NCBI GenBank assembly: GCA_949987705.1
Contig: OX465281.1
Location: 200,123,112 to 200,187,111 of the forward strand
DNA from: Thereva unica
Lineage: Eukaryota > Arthropoda > Insecta > Diptera > Therevidae
DNA length: 64,000 nucleotides
Direction: 5' to 3'
Shown: piece by piece, positions 1-13,000 of the stretch
Numbering within the stretch: the first letter of the stretch is position 1
Layout: each line of letters begins with the position of its first letter
Translations under genes and position numbers: made by a program
The notes under the pieces: model-generated
What the model was told of the DNA's origin: nothing
The model's input: only the letters and a program-made list of their open reading frames with translations
The model's database searches: none

Positions 1-548
1 ATCCAACATAAACAATTTCATATAAACATCGTCCATTGCAAGTGACTTTGAGCAGCCGGTTAGTCATCATTTGCCAGGAGAACTTTCAAAGTATCTTTGA
101 GATATTTGTTAACAGATTTAACCGCTTCTACCGTTGCACTTCAACTTGGCGTCTTATGTTTTTTAATCATCGAATATGAGACTATATAGTATATTGTTTT
201 GCAAAGGCTTCACAATAAACTTTGGCGAGCAATGGTTGCCATTAGATTAATGAACTCATTTTGAAAATGAGGTGAAAAGTAAGATATGCTTCCAGGATGA
301 TTTTTCATGACGGAGATGGTTATTCATGACGAGGTCGAATATGGCCAGGAGTTTTATTAAACCAAAGAAGTTACCAACATTATTGTATACGGATTTATAG
401 CGTGTACTAACTGGCTGTGACCTGTGACCTCGTAATGCAAGTTTTTTAGTGGCAAAAAATTAGATGTAGACAAGGATTCTCTTTAATAAACTACGCTACC
501 TCTCTAATACATTATGATTCTTTTTAATACATGTTTCTTTATTTCTAG
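1..548 (+). other. staufen intron, 3' part (upstream exon lies outside window)
   Basis: No coding potential is seen. The stretch ends in a pyrimidine-rich tract and the acceptor TTTATTTCTAG directly before the exon at 549. The upstream exon with the start of dsRBD1 must lie before the window. No recognised repeat was found in it. Confidence 0.6.
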
Positions 549-1094
549 ATTCCACATCAATACCGATTAACTGGAGAGCAAGGGCCAGCGCATTGCAAGC
601 GTTTTACAGTAACATTAAAGCTGGGCGAAGAAGAGTATACAGCAGAAGGTCCAAGTATTAAAAAAGCACAACACACGGCCGCAGCTGATGCTGTGAGTAA
701 AACAAAATACCAGCATCCTCCAGCAAAAACAATTCGACTTAAGAATGGACGTCAAGGTATTGGAAATATTACTCCAACAGTTGAATTAAACGCGCTTGCA
801 ATGAAGCTGGGCGAACCGACGGTTTATGTATATGATGCCACACCAAATCCGGGTCATGTTGCAGCAACAAATGTTTTACCACCACCAGCAGGTGGGCCAC
901 ATCAAATGTTAGGACCAACTTCACCACAACAACAAACAAATTTCCCATTGCCTGTTCATAATCCGGCATATACCCAAGCTAGTCCAAATTTAAGCTACGC
1001 TAGGCATATGGGAAATGGAATGTATACCCAGCAACGGTTTCAAGGCGCTCCCAGGAAGTCTTTTCAAAGAGGTTTCGGTCGATTCCCAGCACAG
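549..1094 (+). CDS. stau: staufen exon: end of dsRBD1, first half of dsRBD2
   Basis: The reading frame starts at the first base after the acceptor and ends with a complete CAG codon before GTAGAA. It encodes the beta strands and C-terminal helix of dsRBD1 (KKAQHTAAADAV), then the dsRBD2 start (TPTVELNALAMKLGEPTVYV), then a long loop rich in proline and glutamine. The loop continues into the next exon. Confidence 0.92.
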
Positions 1095-4000
1095 GTAGAA
1101 TATTTTTGAATTATTATTTACTTAATAGTAGTAATATGTTTTCCTTTAGCAAAGATTTCCTGCACACCAGAATAATGTTCCTCCATCGCTACCAAGAGAA
1201 CCTTGCAGAATTACTTTAATCGTGGGAAAACGTAAATTTGTTGGTATAGGCAATACCATTCAACTGGCAAAGCACGATGCTGCTGCTAGGTAAGTGTTAA
1301 TTTTTCTGTTTATGGAATACCCGTTTTTATTGTCTATATAAATAAAAGAAAATGTGTGTCTGTGTATCTGTGTGTCTGCTTGTGCGTACCGTCACGCGTT
1401 GGAGCCAAACTAGAAGACACAGAAATCTGATTTTTTTTTGTAGATCCATAGATACTCTACAGATGGAAGTAAGTTTCTGTTTTTCCGTTTACCGTTCAGT
1501 TCCGAATTTTCCCCATATGAATAGTGACAATGCAATATGACATTTTTGTAAAAAAGTCAAGATAGCGGTTCCAAGATGGCGGCCGAATTTTGCAATTGCG
1601 TTCCCAGACTCCCTGCATTGGTATCAAATGAAAGGATGAGACAAATAGAATACAAGCTGTAAGGCGTCATTCTAAAATCAAAATGGCGGTCGACAAATAG
1701 TGGTGGATTACCTTTTTCTTTACAGGCTACTCGGAATGGTATCAAATAAAAGGGTATGAGAAGTAAAAATACTATTAGCTGTGTGGCGTCAATCCATACT
1801 CCAAATGGTGGCCAACACAAAATGGGGGATTGCATTTTTCTTTACAACGCGCTCGGTATGGTTATCAAATGAAAAGATGTGGCAAGTAGAATTGTAGAAG
1901 CCGTGTGGCATTATTCCAAATTCAATATGGCGACCAACACAAAATGGGGGGTTACGTTTCTCTTTACAAGGCACTCGGTATGGGTATCAAATAAAAGGGT
2001 ATGCCAAGTTGAATACTATTAGCTGTGTGGTGTCATTCAAAATGGCGGCAAACACAGCTTGACTGCCAACACAAAACGGGGATTAACTTTTTCTTCATGA
2101 CGCCCTCGGTATGTGTATCAAGTGAAAGTGTATGACGAGTGTAGTACAGTAAGCTGTGTGATCACAAAATGACGGAAGACATATAATAAACCAAAAAGTA
2201 GAAAGCAAAAAAAATACGGGTTTTATTTCAAAATGAAGTAAAATGTAAAAAATAATTTTGAATGTAAAGGTTTTTTGCTACAGCCAGTATATTTATTTAT
2301 TTATTTATGCCAAACTGAACTTTGATCTTATAGTTTAAGACGTCCAAAGTAAATCATGAAATAAGTAGCTTACGCCTATTAAACAGCGACAAGAGATCCA
2401 ATACTTTTAGCCTGTCTGTATAGGGCGGTAGACTATAGAAATCACGCGAGTCGTATAGATTTCTCGTAAGAGTAGAAACTTCTTTTGCACTGACTCTAAC
2501 CTACTACTGCTTACCTGGTAAATAGGATTCCAGATCGGGCATGCGTATTCTAAAATTGGGCGGACTAGCGAACAGAAAAGGGTTTTAGTAACTCGAGGGC
2601 TGTTAAATTCCTTGGCTCTTCTCTTTATAAAGCATATTATCGTAGTGCAAATTAAATTTATTGTCCAGGACGATACCTAGATCTACAATTTGATCCTCGC
2701 GGTCTAATACCTTGCCGTTGAGAAAATAGTATTACAACTGTAGGAAATTACGTGGCATTTACTGGTGTTTAGTTGCAGTTTATCGGTGGAGCACCAGTCC
2801 TGTAATGTATTTAGTTTCGACTGAAGGAGAGTTACGTCATCACGCGACCTTATGACACTATATATTTTGAGGTCATCAGCATAAAAGGGATGTGGTATAT
2901 TCCTTAGTTTTTCTGACAGGTCTGAGATCAATATATTAAATAAAAGTGGGCCAAGATGACTACCCTGAGGGACTCCGGAAGTTACTTCGATTTCTTTTGA
3001 CAGAAATCCTTGAAATCTAACGGCCTGTGTTCTTCCGTTAAGATATGATTCTATCCATCTTAGGACTGGCCCAGATATTCCAAATGTTAGTAGTTTTGTT
3101 AATAAAATATGGTGGTCGACACGGTCAAAGGCCTTACTGAAGTCAGTATAGACAGCATCGATTTGATGGCCGTTCTCCATACCACATAGTAGTTTGGAGG
3201 TTAGTGTCATAAAGTTAGTAGTTGTCGCCCTTCTTTCTGAAGCCATGTTGTTGATCATTGATTTTAAATCTGGTTTGGCGGTCATCACAAAATGGCGGAA
3301 GACATATAATAAACTAAAAAGTAGAAAGCAAACTGTATAGTTTAAAAAATACTGGTTTTATTTCAAAATGAACTAAAATGTAAAAAATAATTTTGAATGT
3401 AAAGGTACTACAGCCAGTATATAGGAACAACTGAACGAAAAGTACGAAAGATAAAGAGTCGTGAGCATTTTTTTACCTCTTCTGTAAAATAAAAAAATGA
3501 ATAAAAGTTTGTTTTAGGAGCACCAAATTGTGCATTTTTGGGCTGCATGGTGGGTGCCACATTTGCAAAATTAATTACTTTTTTGGCCTTCTTTGGGAAA
3601 AGCAATTTGGAGCGGAGAAGGGCGTCATGAGCGAAATTCCGCACAGAGCGTCTAATCCCCGCATAGCAAAATCTATTCAAACGATTATGAATATGTTAGG
3701 CTGGGTGTTGTTCCTGTAGTACACAATTTTTTATCAACGAATATTAAAAAAGTTGTAACATACTCTACACATTTTTCAATATCCAAAATCAATTTTTGCG
3801 GATTTGATATTTTTTTATTAAACATTTTTCCTACCACGGACTGTGCACACATAGTGATATGTGGCGGGTAAATACCCAGTGGGAAGGTAAATATTAATCG
3901 AGTATTTACCCAATGGTCATTTTTTAAATGCCCAAAACGAGGGTAGTTTTAGTATAATGAAGATGTATACCAACTATCAGCAAGCATGTGGGTTGGCAAC

Positions 4001-7000
4001 AGTGGTCCAGAAGTCAAACTGACACTGCTTTTCCCTACATTTTCCATTCTTTGTTTCATGCTTACTTTGCATTTAACCTACACCCTACTTAGCTTTTTGC
4101 CTTAACAATCTTACAAAGCCTTTCTTTTTACCTTCTTTTTTTAATAATCAATTCGTATTGTTCATGGCTAATAAGGGGTCGTCCATAAATTACGTGAAGC
4201 GATTATTGCGATTTTTCGAACCCCCGCCCCCTCGTGATGTGAGTATTTACACTAAAAATACGTGTTTACGGGGGTAACCACAAAATTAGACACACAACTA
4301 ACAAAACGTGAGCACTCACTCAACAAGAATTTCATTACGCTAAAATTCGACAAGGGCCTTTTCTGCATTTCTATATTCTAAGGGCCTTTTTGCGGGTTAG
4401 TGTTAGTGCTCGTACGTCGCAATATTTACACAAAGGTTTTCGGCAGGCCGTGGCTTAAAAGTTTTCGCCTTGAAGCTAATTTTCATCACACACTCACCGG
4501 CGACCAACTGGATGGGGCCTGCAGGCTTCGAAAACTGACAAAATTTTATGTGTGTGGGCATTTGTCGTCAGTTCGTGCCTGAAGATCTGAAATTCTACTC
4601 AGTCTAAAGCCTAAGTGAATTTACGGCATGAATTCACGCCGTATCCACCTGGAACGAAATCAAGGCGCGACCTAGGTGCAAAAACCATTCACACTTGATC
4701 GTGTTGTTTGCGGCTTTAGTCTAGAGCAGACTCCAAGTTTTCGTTGAGTCCATGAACATTTTTGCATTTGAATAAACAACCTGCTTTGCTAAACTGTCGG
4801 CTTCGTCTGTATGTCTGTAGGGAATCATGACATCATTTGCATACGACGGCCTATCAGGCGGATGCCGGCCTGCCGACCTGGCCTGAAAGGCCACGGCCTG
4901 TAAGTGAATGGGGGTCTTTAGTGCAGAAACATATTTTACTTAATTTAAAAAAAAATATTATGTGATATTTGTCGAGACCCCCTCTTTCCCCAAATGAGAT
5001 TGGGTGGGATTAGGCTCGAACCCTTCCCCGTAATCAATGGATTTTATTTCCTTATCTTTCAAATCCCAATTTTAATTTCTGTTAATTTTATTAACTTTCT
5101 AAATTTCTATATTTCCCAAGGCTTAACTTACTCCGAAACGGAATTTTTAATTAAAATTGTAAAATACCCGGGTATTTATGAACATTGGGTATTTACCCTG
5201 TGTATTTACCGCGATACATAAATACCTGGGTATTTTACATCACTACGCACACATAATCTTTTTTTATTGAAAGGCGTTGCAACGCACGGGGGCTTTTGCT
5301 AGTATTGAATATTGTTTTTTTTTTATTAAAGAGCACTGGAAGTACTTAAACCGTTGGCTTCAGTTGATGGAACCACTGAATCTCAATCAGGAAATGGTGA
5401 CGATCCAGAATCTGATTTGAAATCTCCAATTTCTTTGGTTCATGAAACAGCTCTAAAGCGCGATTTCACAGTTTCATTTGAGGTAAAAAGCGAACGTGGA
5501 CCCCCTCACATGAAAACGTTTATAACTCTTTGCAAAGTAGGTGATATAGTGGTAAGGATATTTTCTTTAAAATTCTCACCGAGTTTTTTTATTCACATTC
5601 AAATATTTTGTTACAGACTGAAGGTGAAGGTAATGGTAAGAAAATTTCGAAAAAACGTGCCGCCGAGAAAATGCTTGACGAATTAAAGAAACTTCCACCA
5701 TTATCTCCATCAAAATTAAACACAAATATCATGAAAATAAAAACATTAAAGCGGAAGCCGCAAATTCTTAAAAAGAAGCCAAGAAATTTGATAAAAGAGA
5801 AACCTGAATCAGAAATATTGGAAGATATAAATCCAATATCAAAATTAATTCAAATTCAACAGGCACTTAAGGAAAGAGAACCGATTTATACTGTAGTTGA
5901 AGAAAAAGGCGCACCACGACGTCGAGAATTTGTTATTGAAGTGAGTGCAAGAGGACAGGTTGCTAGAGGAACAGGCTCAAATAAAAAAATGGCCAAGAAA
6001 ATGGCCGCTAAAAGTTTGTCTTTATTAATTAAATTTTTTTATAATGAAATAAATATTTTATCGTTGTAGATTTACTTATTTTAATGGGTTATGATAATGT
6101 TTCAACAAATAAAGAAAATAATTCAAATATTGCAAACACGCATGAATCCCCTGGGAAAACAAGAAAAGTGATAGTCTTCCATGAGAATGGAAATGCTGAA
6201 GGTACTGTATTATCTTCAAATCAGGGTGGCAGTGCTGGCCGGCAAATTGTTCCGGGTCTACTTTTAATGCAACAGAAGAAACGTAAGTAATGATGCAGTT
6301 TATGTTTTATTACCGCAGTTCAAAATGACCTTATATTTATAGCTACAGAAGTATCACTACAAGCAGATCCGAATCGTCTTACTGTAGTAGCGAATAAAGA
6401 TGAAGTTCCACCACCAAAATCTCCGGAGAAAGCATCAAATATATCGTCAGCTTGTCATGATGGAGTGCGACCAAAAGATCAATTATTATATCTTGCGCAA
6501 TTGCTTGGATTTCAGGTAAATTCTCATTTAGACTATTCCAAGTTTTGTTTTAAAATCGATACCAACTTATGGATGCCGAAAAACAAAATATTTAAAAATG
6601 CGATATCGACTTTTAAGCTGAAATGCTCCCAAATATAGAAAAAATATGAGTGTGCTTAAGACCACACTTTAGAAGTAAAACTTTTGTGCCCAACGGCTAG
6701 TAATATGTAATAGATATAGTGGAAAGTCTGTCGGATCTATAGTACGCTTGAGAAAATTCAGGCCAACGACAGCTGCAGGAATAGTGATGAATCTACTGAC
6801 GGACTTGATACAAATATACTATTTGAAAATATCAATATTTATGAATTCCTATTTACATTAAAACCAAAAAGTAACCGAGTAAAAATAATTTTTATTGGCT
6901 AATTTTCTTAAAAGCATACACGCGGTGCACCTAGTACGTATAGCATATAAGTGCGCATCCCACAAGGGTATGCACGCTTCCGCCACAGGCATGGATACTA

Positions 7001-10000
7001 CCGCCACAGGCACGAAAATCTAAACATTCGCCTCATGGAATTAAGCTGGTGACGTATACAAGCGTACATGCATTCAGAGGTTCATAAAATTGCATGGTTT
7101 TTTTCCGTCCCGGATTTCACACATAGCCCGAAAATCTAAGTAACGAGTGCATGCAGGATGCATGTGTTTGTTGTGCATACTTGTGTGTAGAGTTGAGCCG
7201 GACTTACAAGAGGCAGTTCATTTGACCCGTACACGATAGTAAATTGTACTGACGCCTCAACTTTTTTAAATGTCCCGGTTCAAAAATAATGTACCAATGG
7301 GATATGAGCGTGTCTCGTGTGTTTGTTAATTACGAAGTGGAGAGTCATTTCTTACTTCTTTTGCGGAAGCAAAATATCCAATCTGAACTGCGCCGAGGTG
7401 AGATTGTAAACACGAATTGGAGCAGCATTTCCTTATTTCTTTTGCGACAATAAAATATCCAATTCGAATTGCGGCGAGGTGAGATTGTAAACACGAACTG
7501 CAGAGATATTTTCTTACTGTTTTTGCCGCAGTCAAATATCCAATTTAAACCGAGCCGTGGTGAGATTGTAAATACGAACTGGAGAGAAATCTCTTACATT
7601 TTTAAAGGAGTGAAATTTTATACTAAAGAGACAATTCTTACATTTTTTGAGGGAGTGAAGTTTTGTGCTCGAGGGATATTTCTTACATTTTTCGAGGCAG
7701 GTAACAATTCTTACATTTTTCGAGGGAGGTCAATTTTGTGCTGAAGAGACAATTCTTACACTTTTCGAGGGAGGCAAATTTTGTACTGAAGAGAAAATTC
7801 TTACATTTTTCGAGGGAGGTAAATTTTGTATGTACTGAAGAGACAGTTCTTACATTTTTCGAGGGAGGTAAAATTTTATTTTTATTTTTTAATCTCTATT
7901 TGTAACAAATAAAATATTTTCGTGTTATTTTCAATTTTAGGGAGTTTCATTTTGAATTTGTAAATATGTTTTTCTTTATACAGTTAACAAAAATTTTAAA
8001 GAATATTTTTGTAATCAACATTCATAGGCACGATAATTAATATTTCCATTCATTCATTCATCATTTATCGTATACTCTCTTTCGAAAACGCAATAGATCT
8101 ACCCGCATCGCAACATTTGAGCTATTCACTACGTGACGTGCTAGTCATACAATGGCACCTCGCCTCATTTGAAGTGAGACATTGTACTGGCTCAAAACGA
8201 AAAAGAGGCTCCTCTTACAAACTCATTTTATTATCGTGTCCTACCCAACACTACTTGTGTGAGCTATTTCGAATGCGGCATTACAGAAAAAGTTTAAAGT
8301 AGTCCGACCTTTGCGTGGCATGCATTCCATTCATGGAACATTCCGTCAGGTCGCATTTGAATACACACACTTCTATATTATTTATCAACGAACCGCTCCC
8401 GCTCATGATCATTAATAATTGCATCCGCATCGGCATAGACTATTCCAAACCCAAGTATTGTTTTACCAAGCAGTCCGCCAACCACATCCAATGAAGCTTT
8501 ACCTACGCGAGCCGCTTTACCTACATACGCGAACGAGAGCCAGTCTACTTGAATATGGTATTGGCACCCTTTATGGCCACCTAGCCAATTACCTGATTTC
8601 TTCGTCCCATACAATCTTTTAAGGGCCTAATACACTCAATCGAGCAATTATAGGGTATCGCGCGCCCGCGAATATTAAGAAAACTATCCAACCAAATGAA
8701 ATAATTTAAATTAGGTATTTTTAAGAAAACATAAATCTAGCTATTCATGGTGGAAAATTTTAATATTTTTTATTAGTATATTAGTTATAATGGTTCAAAG
8801 TTCCGTACCTGCGCCCGGAAAATACTCCTATTTAGGTGGAAAAATTTTAAAATTTTTTTAATGTACGATAAACTTAAATCGATTATCTAGCTATTCATGG
8901 TGGAAAATTTTTGAATTTTAGCCTTCTTTCATGAGTAAATTATGTTTTAAAAATTGTCCACAAAATTTAAGAACGAAAATTCCCTAAAATTCTTCAGTTT
9001 TAATACATCAAATTTCCGCTCCAAGCAAATCTCTGCGCTAGTTGTATTCTGTATAAAAGCATTTGCGTAATCATACACGAGATGCGTTTGTATAAGTGAG
9101 AGCTTCTGCTTCGGCTTTTGCAGGGGAAATTTCAAACCTTTTTTGTTGCAGGCATGGATGGTGATCGTATTTTCGGGAAAAAATAAAATCTGAGGAAAAA
9201 TCGGTTTGTTTGGCAAGAATTTTAATGACTTGCTTGATGGTGATTTCCTTGATTTGAGAATTTAGGGATTCTTGCCGGTGGTCAGGTAGTGATCAATCGG
9301 TGTTTATTATCTTGGCTTTATGAAAAACCCAAGAAAATATTTTAATGGCAAATACTACCTTCATGTAATAATTAAGTTTTATGACATCCTTGTTTTTCGT
9401 TATTGTCTTTTTAGCCGTAACAACTTCCCGGAACTAGATTCGCAAAAAAGGTGTATCCCTTGCACAGGTATTTTACAACATGAGTGTAGATAAATTTTGC
9501 GTAAATTCATTTTTTATGGTTTTTATTATTTTTGTATGTAAATATGGGCTTTGCTGGACCTCTGGGTTAATTTGGTAGGAGGTCCGGAAATTCGGAAAGT
9601 CGGGGGTGTTTTTCAGATTTTTTAGTAAAGGGGGTGGGAGCCAAACAAAAAAAACTAGTATCTAGCACTTGCTAAATTTCAAATCAGCAAAAGCAGCGAT
9701 ATCAAAATTTCACATGAATGAAAAATTTAAATATCAAACAAAAAAGATCTATTCCATATCCCATGACAGGAACAAGTTCGTAGAGTGCATTACTGCGACA
9801 TTAATTCAATTTCCATTCATAATTATCTAACACTGGCTTCAATTTCTAGCCGGCGACACCGCAGAAGAGATTTCTTGAAAGTCGCCAGAAAATTTACCTC
9901 GGGCACGCACTCATAAAGTAGAGCCCAACAAGACATACGAATGCAGCCGAACCCCTTTATTGTGCAAAGATTTCCCCTCCGGCGGCCGTGTTGTGCACTG

Positions 10001-13000
10001 CAAGCAGTGCACAACAGGTAATTTTGACTGTGTTAGGATGTTTTTGAGATTGGGTTAGTTTAATTTTGTGACTGTATTTTTTTTTAAGCTTCCCTTAATA
10101 TTTTGTTGTTGGAACTGAATTTCATGTTGGACTTCGTCGCTGAGTGTATTAGGGCCTTAAGGAGGCAATTAATTTTTAAGGGAGCAAAAAGATGTGCAAA
10201 AAAACAATCAACCTTTTTTCAAATTCTTCTTTCTAGGCGTAGTTGAAAATAATTTATTTTAGCTGATTAAACCGAATTTGAAGCATAAAGTAGAAAAAAC
10301 ATTTTTTTCAAACCTTTATATTTTCAGACGATGTAGGGATAGTTTCAGCCCTTTACTATTATCCCTTATCATAAAATTTACTTTGTTATAAATCAACCAC
10401 TTTTGAATATAAATATTGCAAAAAATGTATTTTCTTGGATTATTTTTGATTATAATTAAAATTATCGCGAAAATCCTTAAAAAAAGGAGTTTTTAAGCAT
10501 ATTTAAAGGTGACATGCATATTTTAAGACTGTGGGACTCCGATTTTCGTAATCAGCGACCCAAAAAACATATCAGGAACGATTTTCACAACAGTGTAATG
10601 TTTTATCATAAACGATTCGTCGATTTGTGCAAGTTAAAAAAATTGTAATTTAAAAAGGGGAAAGGTCAAGCACATCTCACCAAAGGGGAAGTGGGTGCCA
10701 ATTTAAAACAAACGCACCTCACACATTTAATTCACCACTCCCTTTTGGTATTTTAAGCACCCAAACCACTGGACATACGGTTTTAACAGCTTCGGTTTTA
10801 TCAATTGAAGCGCGCAAAAAGTATTTTATATTGGAGACAATAACAAAGTAAACGTAAGAAAGATGTATTGTTCATTTCTTCTTTCATTTTTTCATATTTG
10901 TTTACATCGTTTGGCATTTTAAGAAAGTCTCAAGTGTTTATACCGTGACTTCCCGGCAGTACTACATGTTTGGCCACGCCAAAAGCAGATCCACTTGCTC
11001 AGGCTGCGCCGAAAATTCTTGTCGTATATGCCGCTTCCAACATGTCAGTCAACTCCAAAGTGTCCGCGGCATAAGCCCGGCCAGTGACCAAACCACAAGA
11101 AAAATCTCAAATAATTCACCTCTGTATTGAATTTGTATTCCTATAATGAGATAAAGCAAAGCCTGGGCGACAACGTAGCTAACATGCCAGAAAATTTATG
11201 CAGTAAGGCAGAGTGTATTTTAACTGTTGCACACACAGTCCCGAGTTTCTTCGTCTCGTCCGCCCCGTTTCCCATCGTTATACGAAAGTTCTGACGATTT
11301 TTCATGTGTGAGAGCGTTACGCGAATGAAATTGATGGACTCTCATGTAAATTTTTTAAGCAAACGTCCCTAAAGAAGTTTTACTTCAAAAAAAGTCCGCC
11401 TCGGTTCCCTAGAGATTAAGGTGCCTGACTACCATCCCAGAGGTTTGTGATGTGAATTCGTGCCATGTTCCTTCGCAGTTTTCCGACTTAGATAACTCCT
11501 TTCAGTGTAAAGAAGTCCGTACAGTTTAACAAAAAGCCGTGCAATTCGGAGTTAACATGCTCTCTATTTAGATGTTTACAGGGTTTGAAAGCAAAGTAAA
11601 CTTAAAGCAAAGCACATATTTTTAAATTTACTTTACTGAAGACTTGTTTCAAAGGAGGTGGGGCACAGCCCATACAAAATTACCCCAGGCCCGGCGCAAA
11701 AGAAAAGTATCTCAGATTATCGGCTATAATGAGTATTGAATTTCTTTATAGTTGTTATATCCCGTAACTGTGGCTAACGTGTAAATAATGCTATTTCTTT
11801 TTATTCGGGCGAAATGACTAATTAACCCTGTATTTTTGTAACGCCATCACTTATTTTATTGAATAAGCTATCAGTGTACGCAGAATACTCCCACCTATCT
11901 AAAATTGTAAAAGCGACGGTACCACAGTACCAACTTCCAGAGTTATGAGTCGTCAAAGTCAAATTTTTTTTTTTTTTTAACAAAAATGTCACCTTCAACC
12001 ACCTTTTTCTCCAAAATTTTCGTAGTCAACTAATGTTTTTTTCCCAGAATAAGAAAGCTTGGAGTGTTTCCTATGAATAATGTCCAAACAATTTTTATGC
12101 TATGGCCTTTACTTATGTCCAAGTCCTGGTCAACTTTAACCGTAGGGAATGTCTTAACCAAGTAGATTACTTAGTTGATGTAGCGTCTGAAATGAGTTTT
12201 CTATTAGCCGCGATTTTAAATATTCAACAATTACAAGCATATTTTGATTAGAAAACATTTCAAGCAGCTGCAATTTAAAAATTTGGTTGTCATTTTTTCG
12301 ATTTTGTTTTTTTTTTCGTTGAAAAGAAGACAGTAGTTTTTAAGATTATATATAGAAGTAAATTTCCTAGTTCAATTGGTGATTTTTTCAGAACTAAATC
12401 ATCCATAAACCATAGACCTCGGCGCGGGGTTTGTATCGCAGTTGTATAATATTGTATTCTTTGTCATATAGAAGGCACCAGTTTATACATATATTTAAAA
12501 CCCACATGTAAGGTTAGGTTTAAAGCTCTGTCCCTTATGGAATATATTCTGGTCATCACACCATAAAAAGTATTTTTCTTTCAATTTAATAAACTTGAAT
12601 GTTTCAATAAGTTTGGTTTATACTTTTATCACAACCATTGAAAAATTCCTCGAGATCAAGGAGTATACTTTAGCAGCATTTCTTGACATAGAGGGAGCGT
12701 TTCACATGTGTTGCCGGACGCGGGTAGCCTCGAATTGCACATCTTCCTTTTTTAAGATTTATGATCCCTCGTGTGACAGGGGTCCTGAGCCGGCTACCTG
12801 ACCCCGAGCTAGAGCATGCGTTGTCGTAAAACTCGTCGCATCTACCCAGGACGGTAGCACTCGAATTGCACATCTTCCTTTTTTAAGATTTATGATCCCT
12901 CGGGTGACAGGGGTCCTGAGCCGGCTACCTGACCCCGAGCTAGAGCATGCGTTGTCGTAAAACTCGTCGCATCTACCCAGGACAACGCAAAGAGTGCCCG

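Larger units (their letters stand above)
1333..5302 (+). mobile_element. Helitron, non-autonomous, filling a staufen intron
   Basis: The 5' end is TCTATATAAATAAAAG and the 3' end is CTAG at 5299-5302. The perfect palindrome GCGTTGCAACGC lies a few bases before CTAG, as the Helitron terminal hairpin should. No Rep/helicase is seen. Inside are a tandem array (1560-2161), a reverse-transcriptase insertion (2293-3283) and a hAT-like insertion (3852-5245). The base before TC is G rather than the expected A, and TATTG flanks both ends, which is unusual for Helitrons. Confidence 0.78.
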
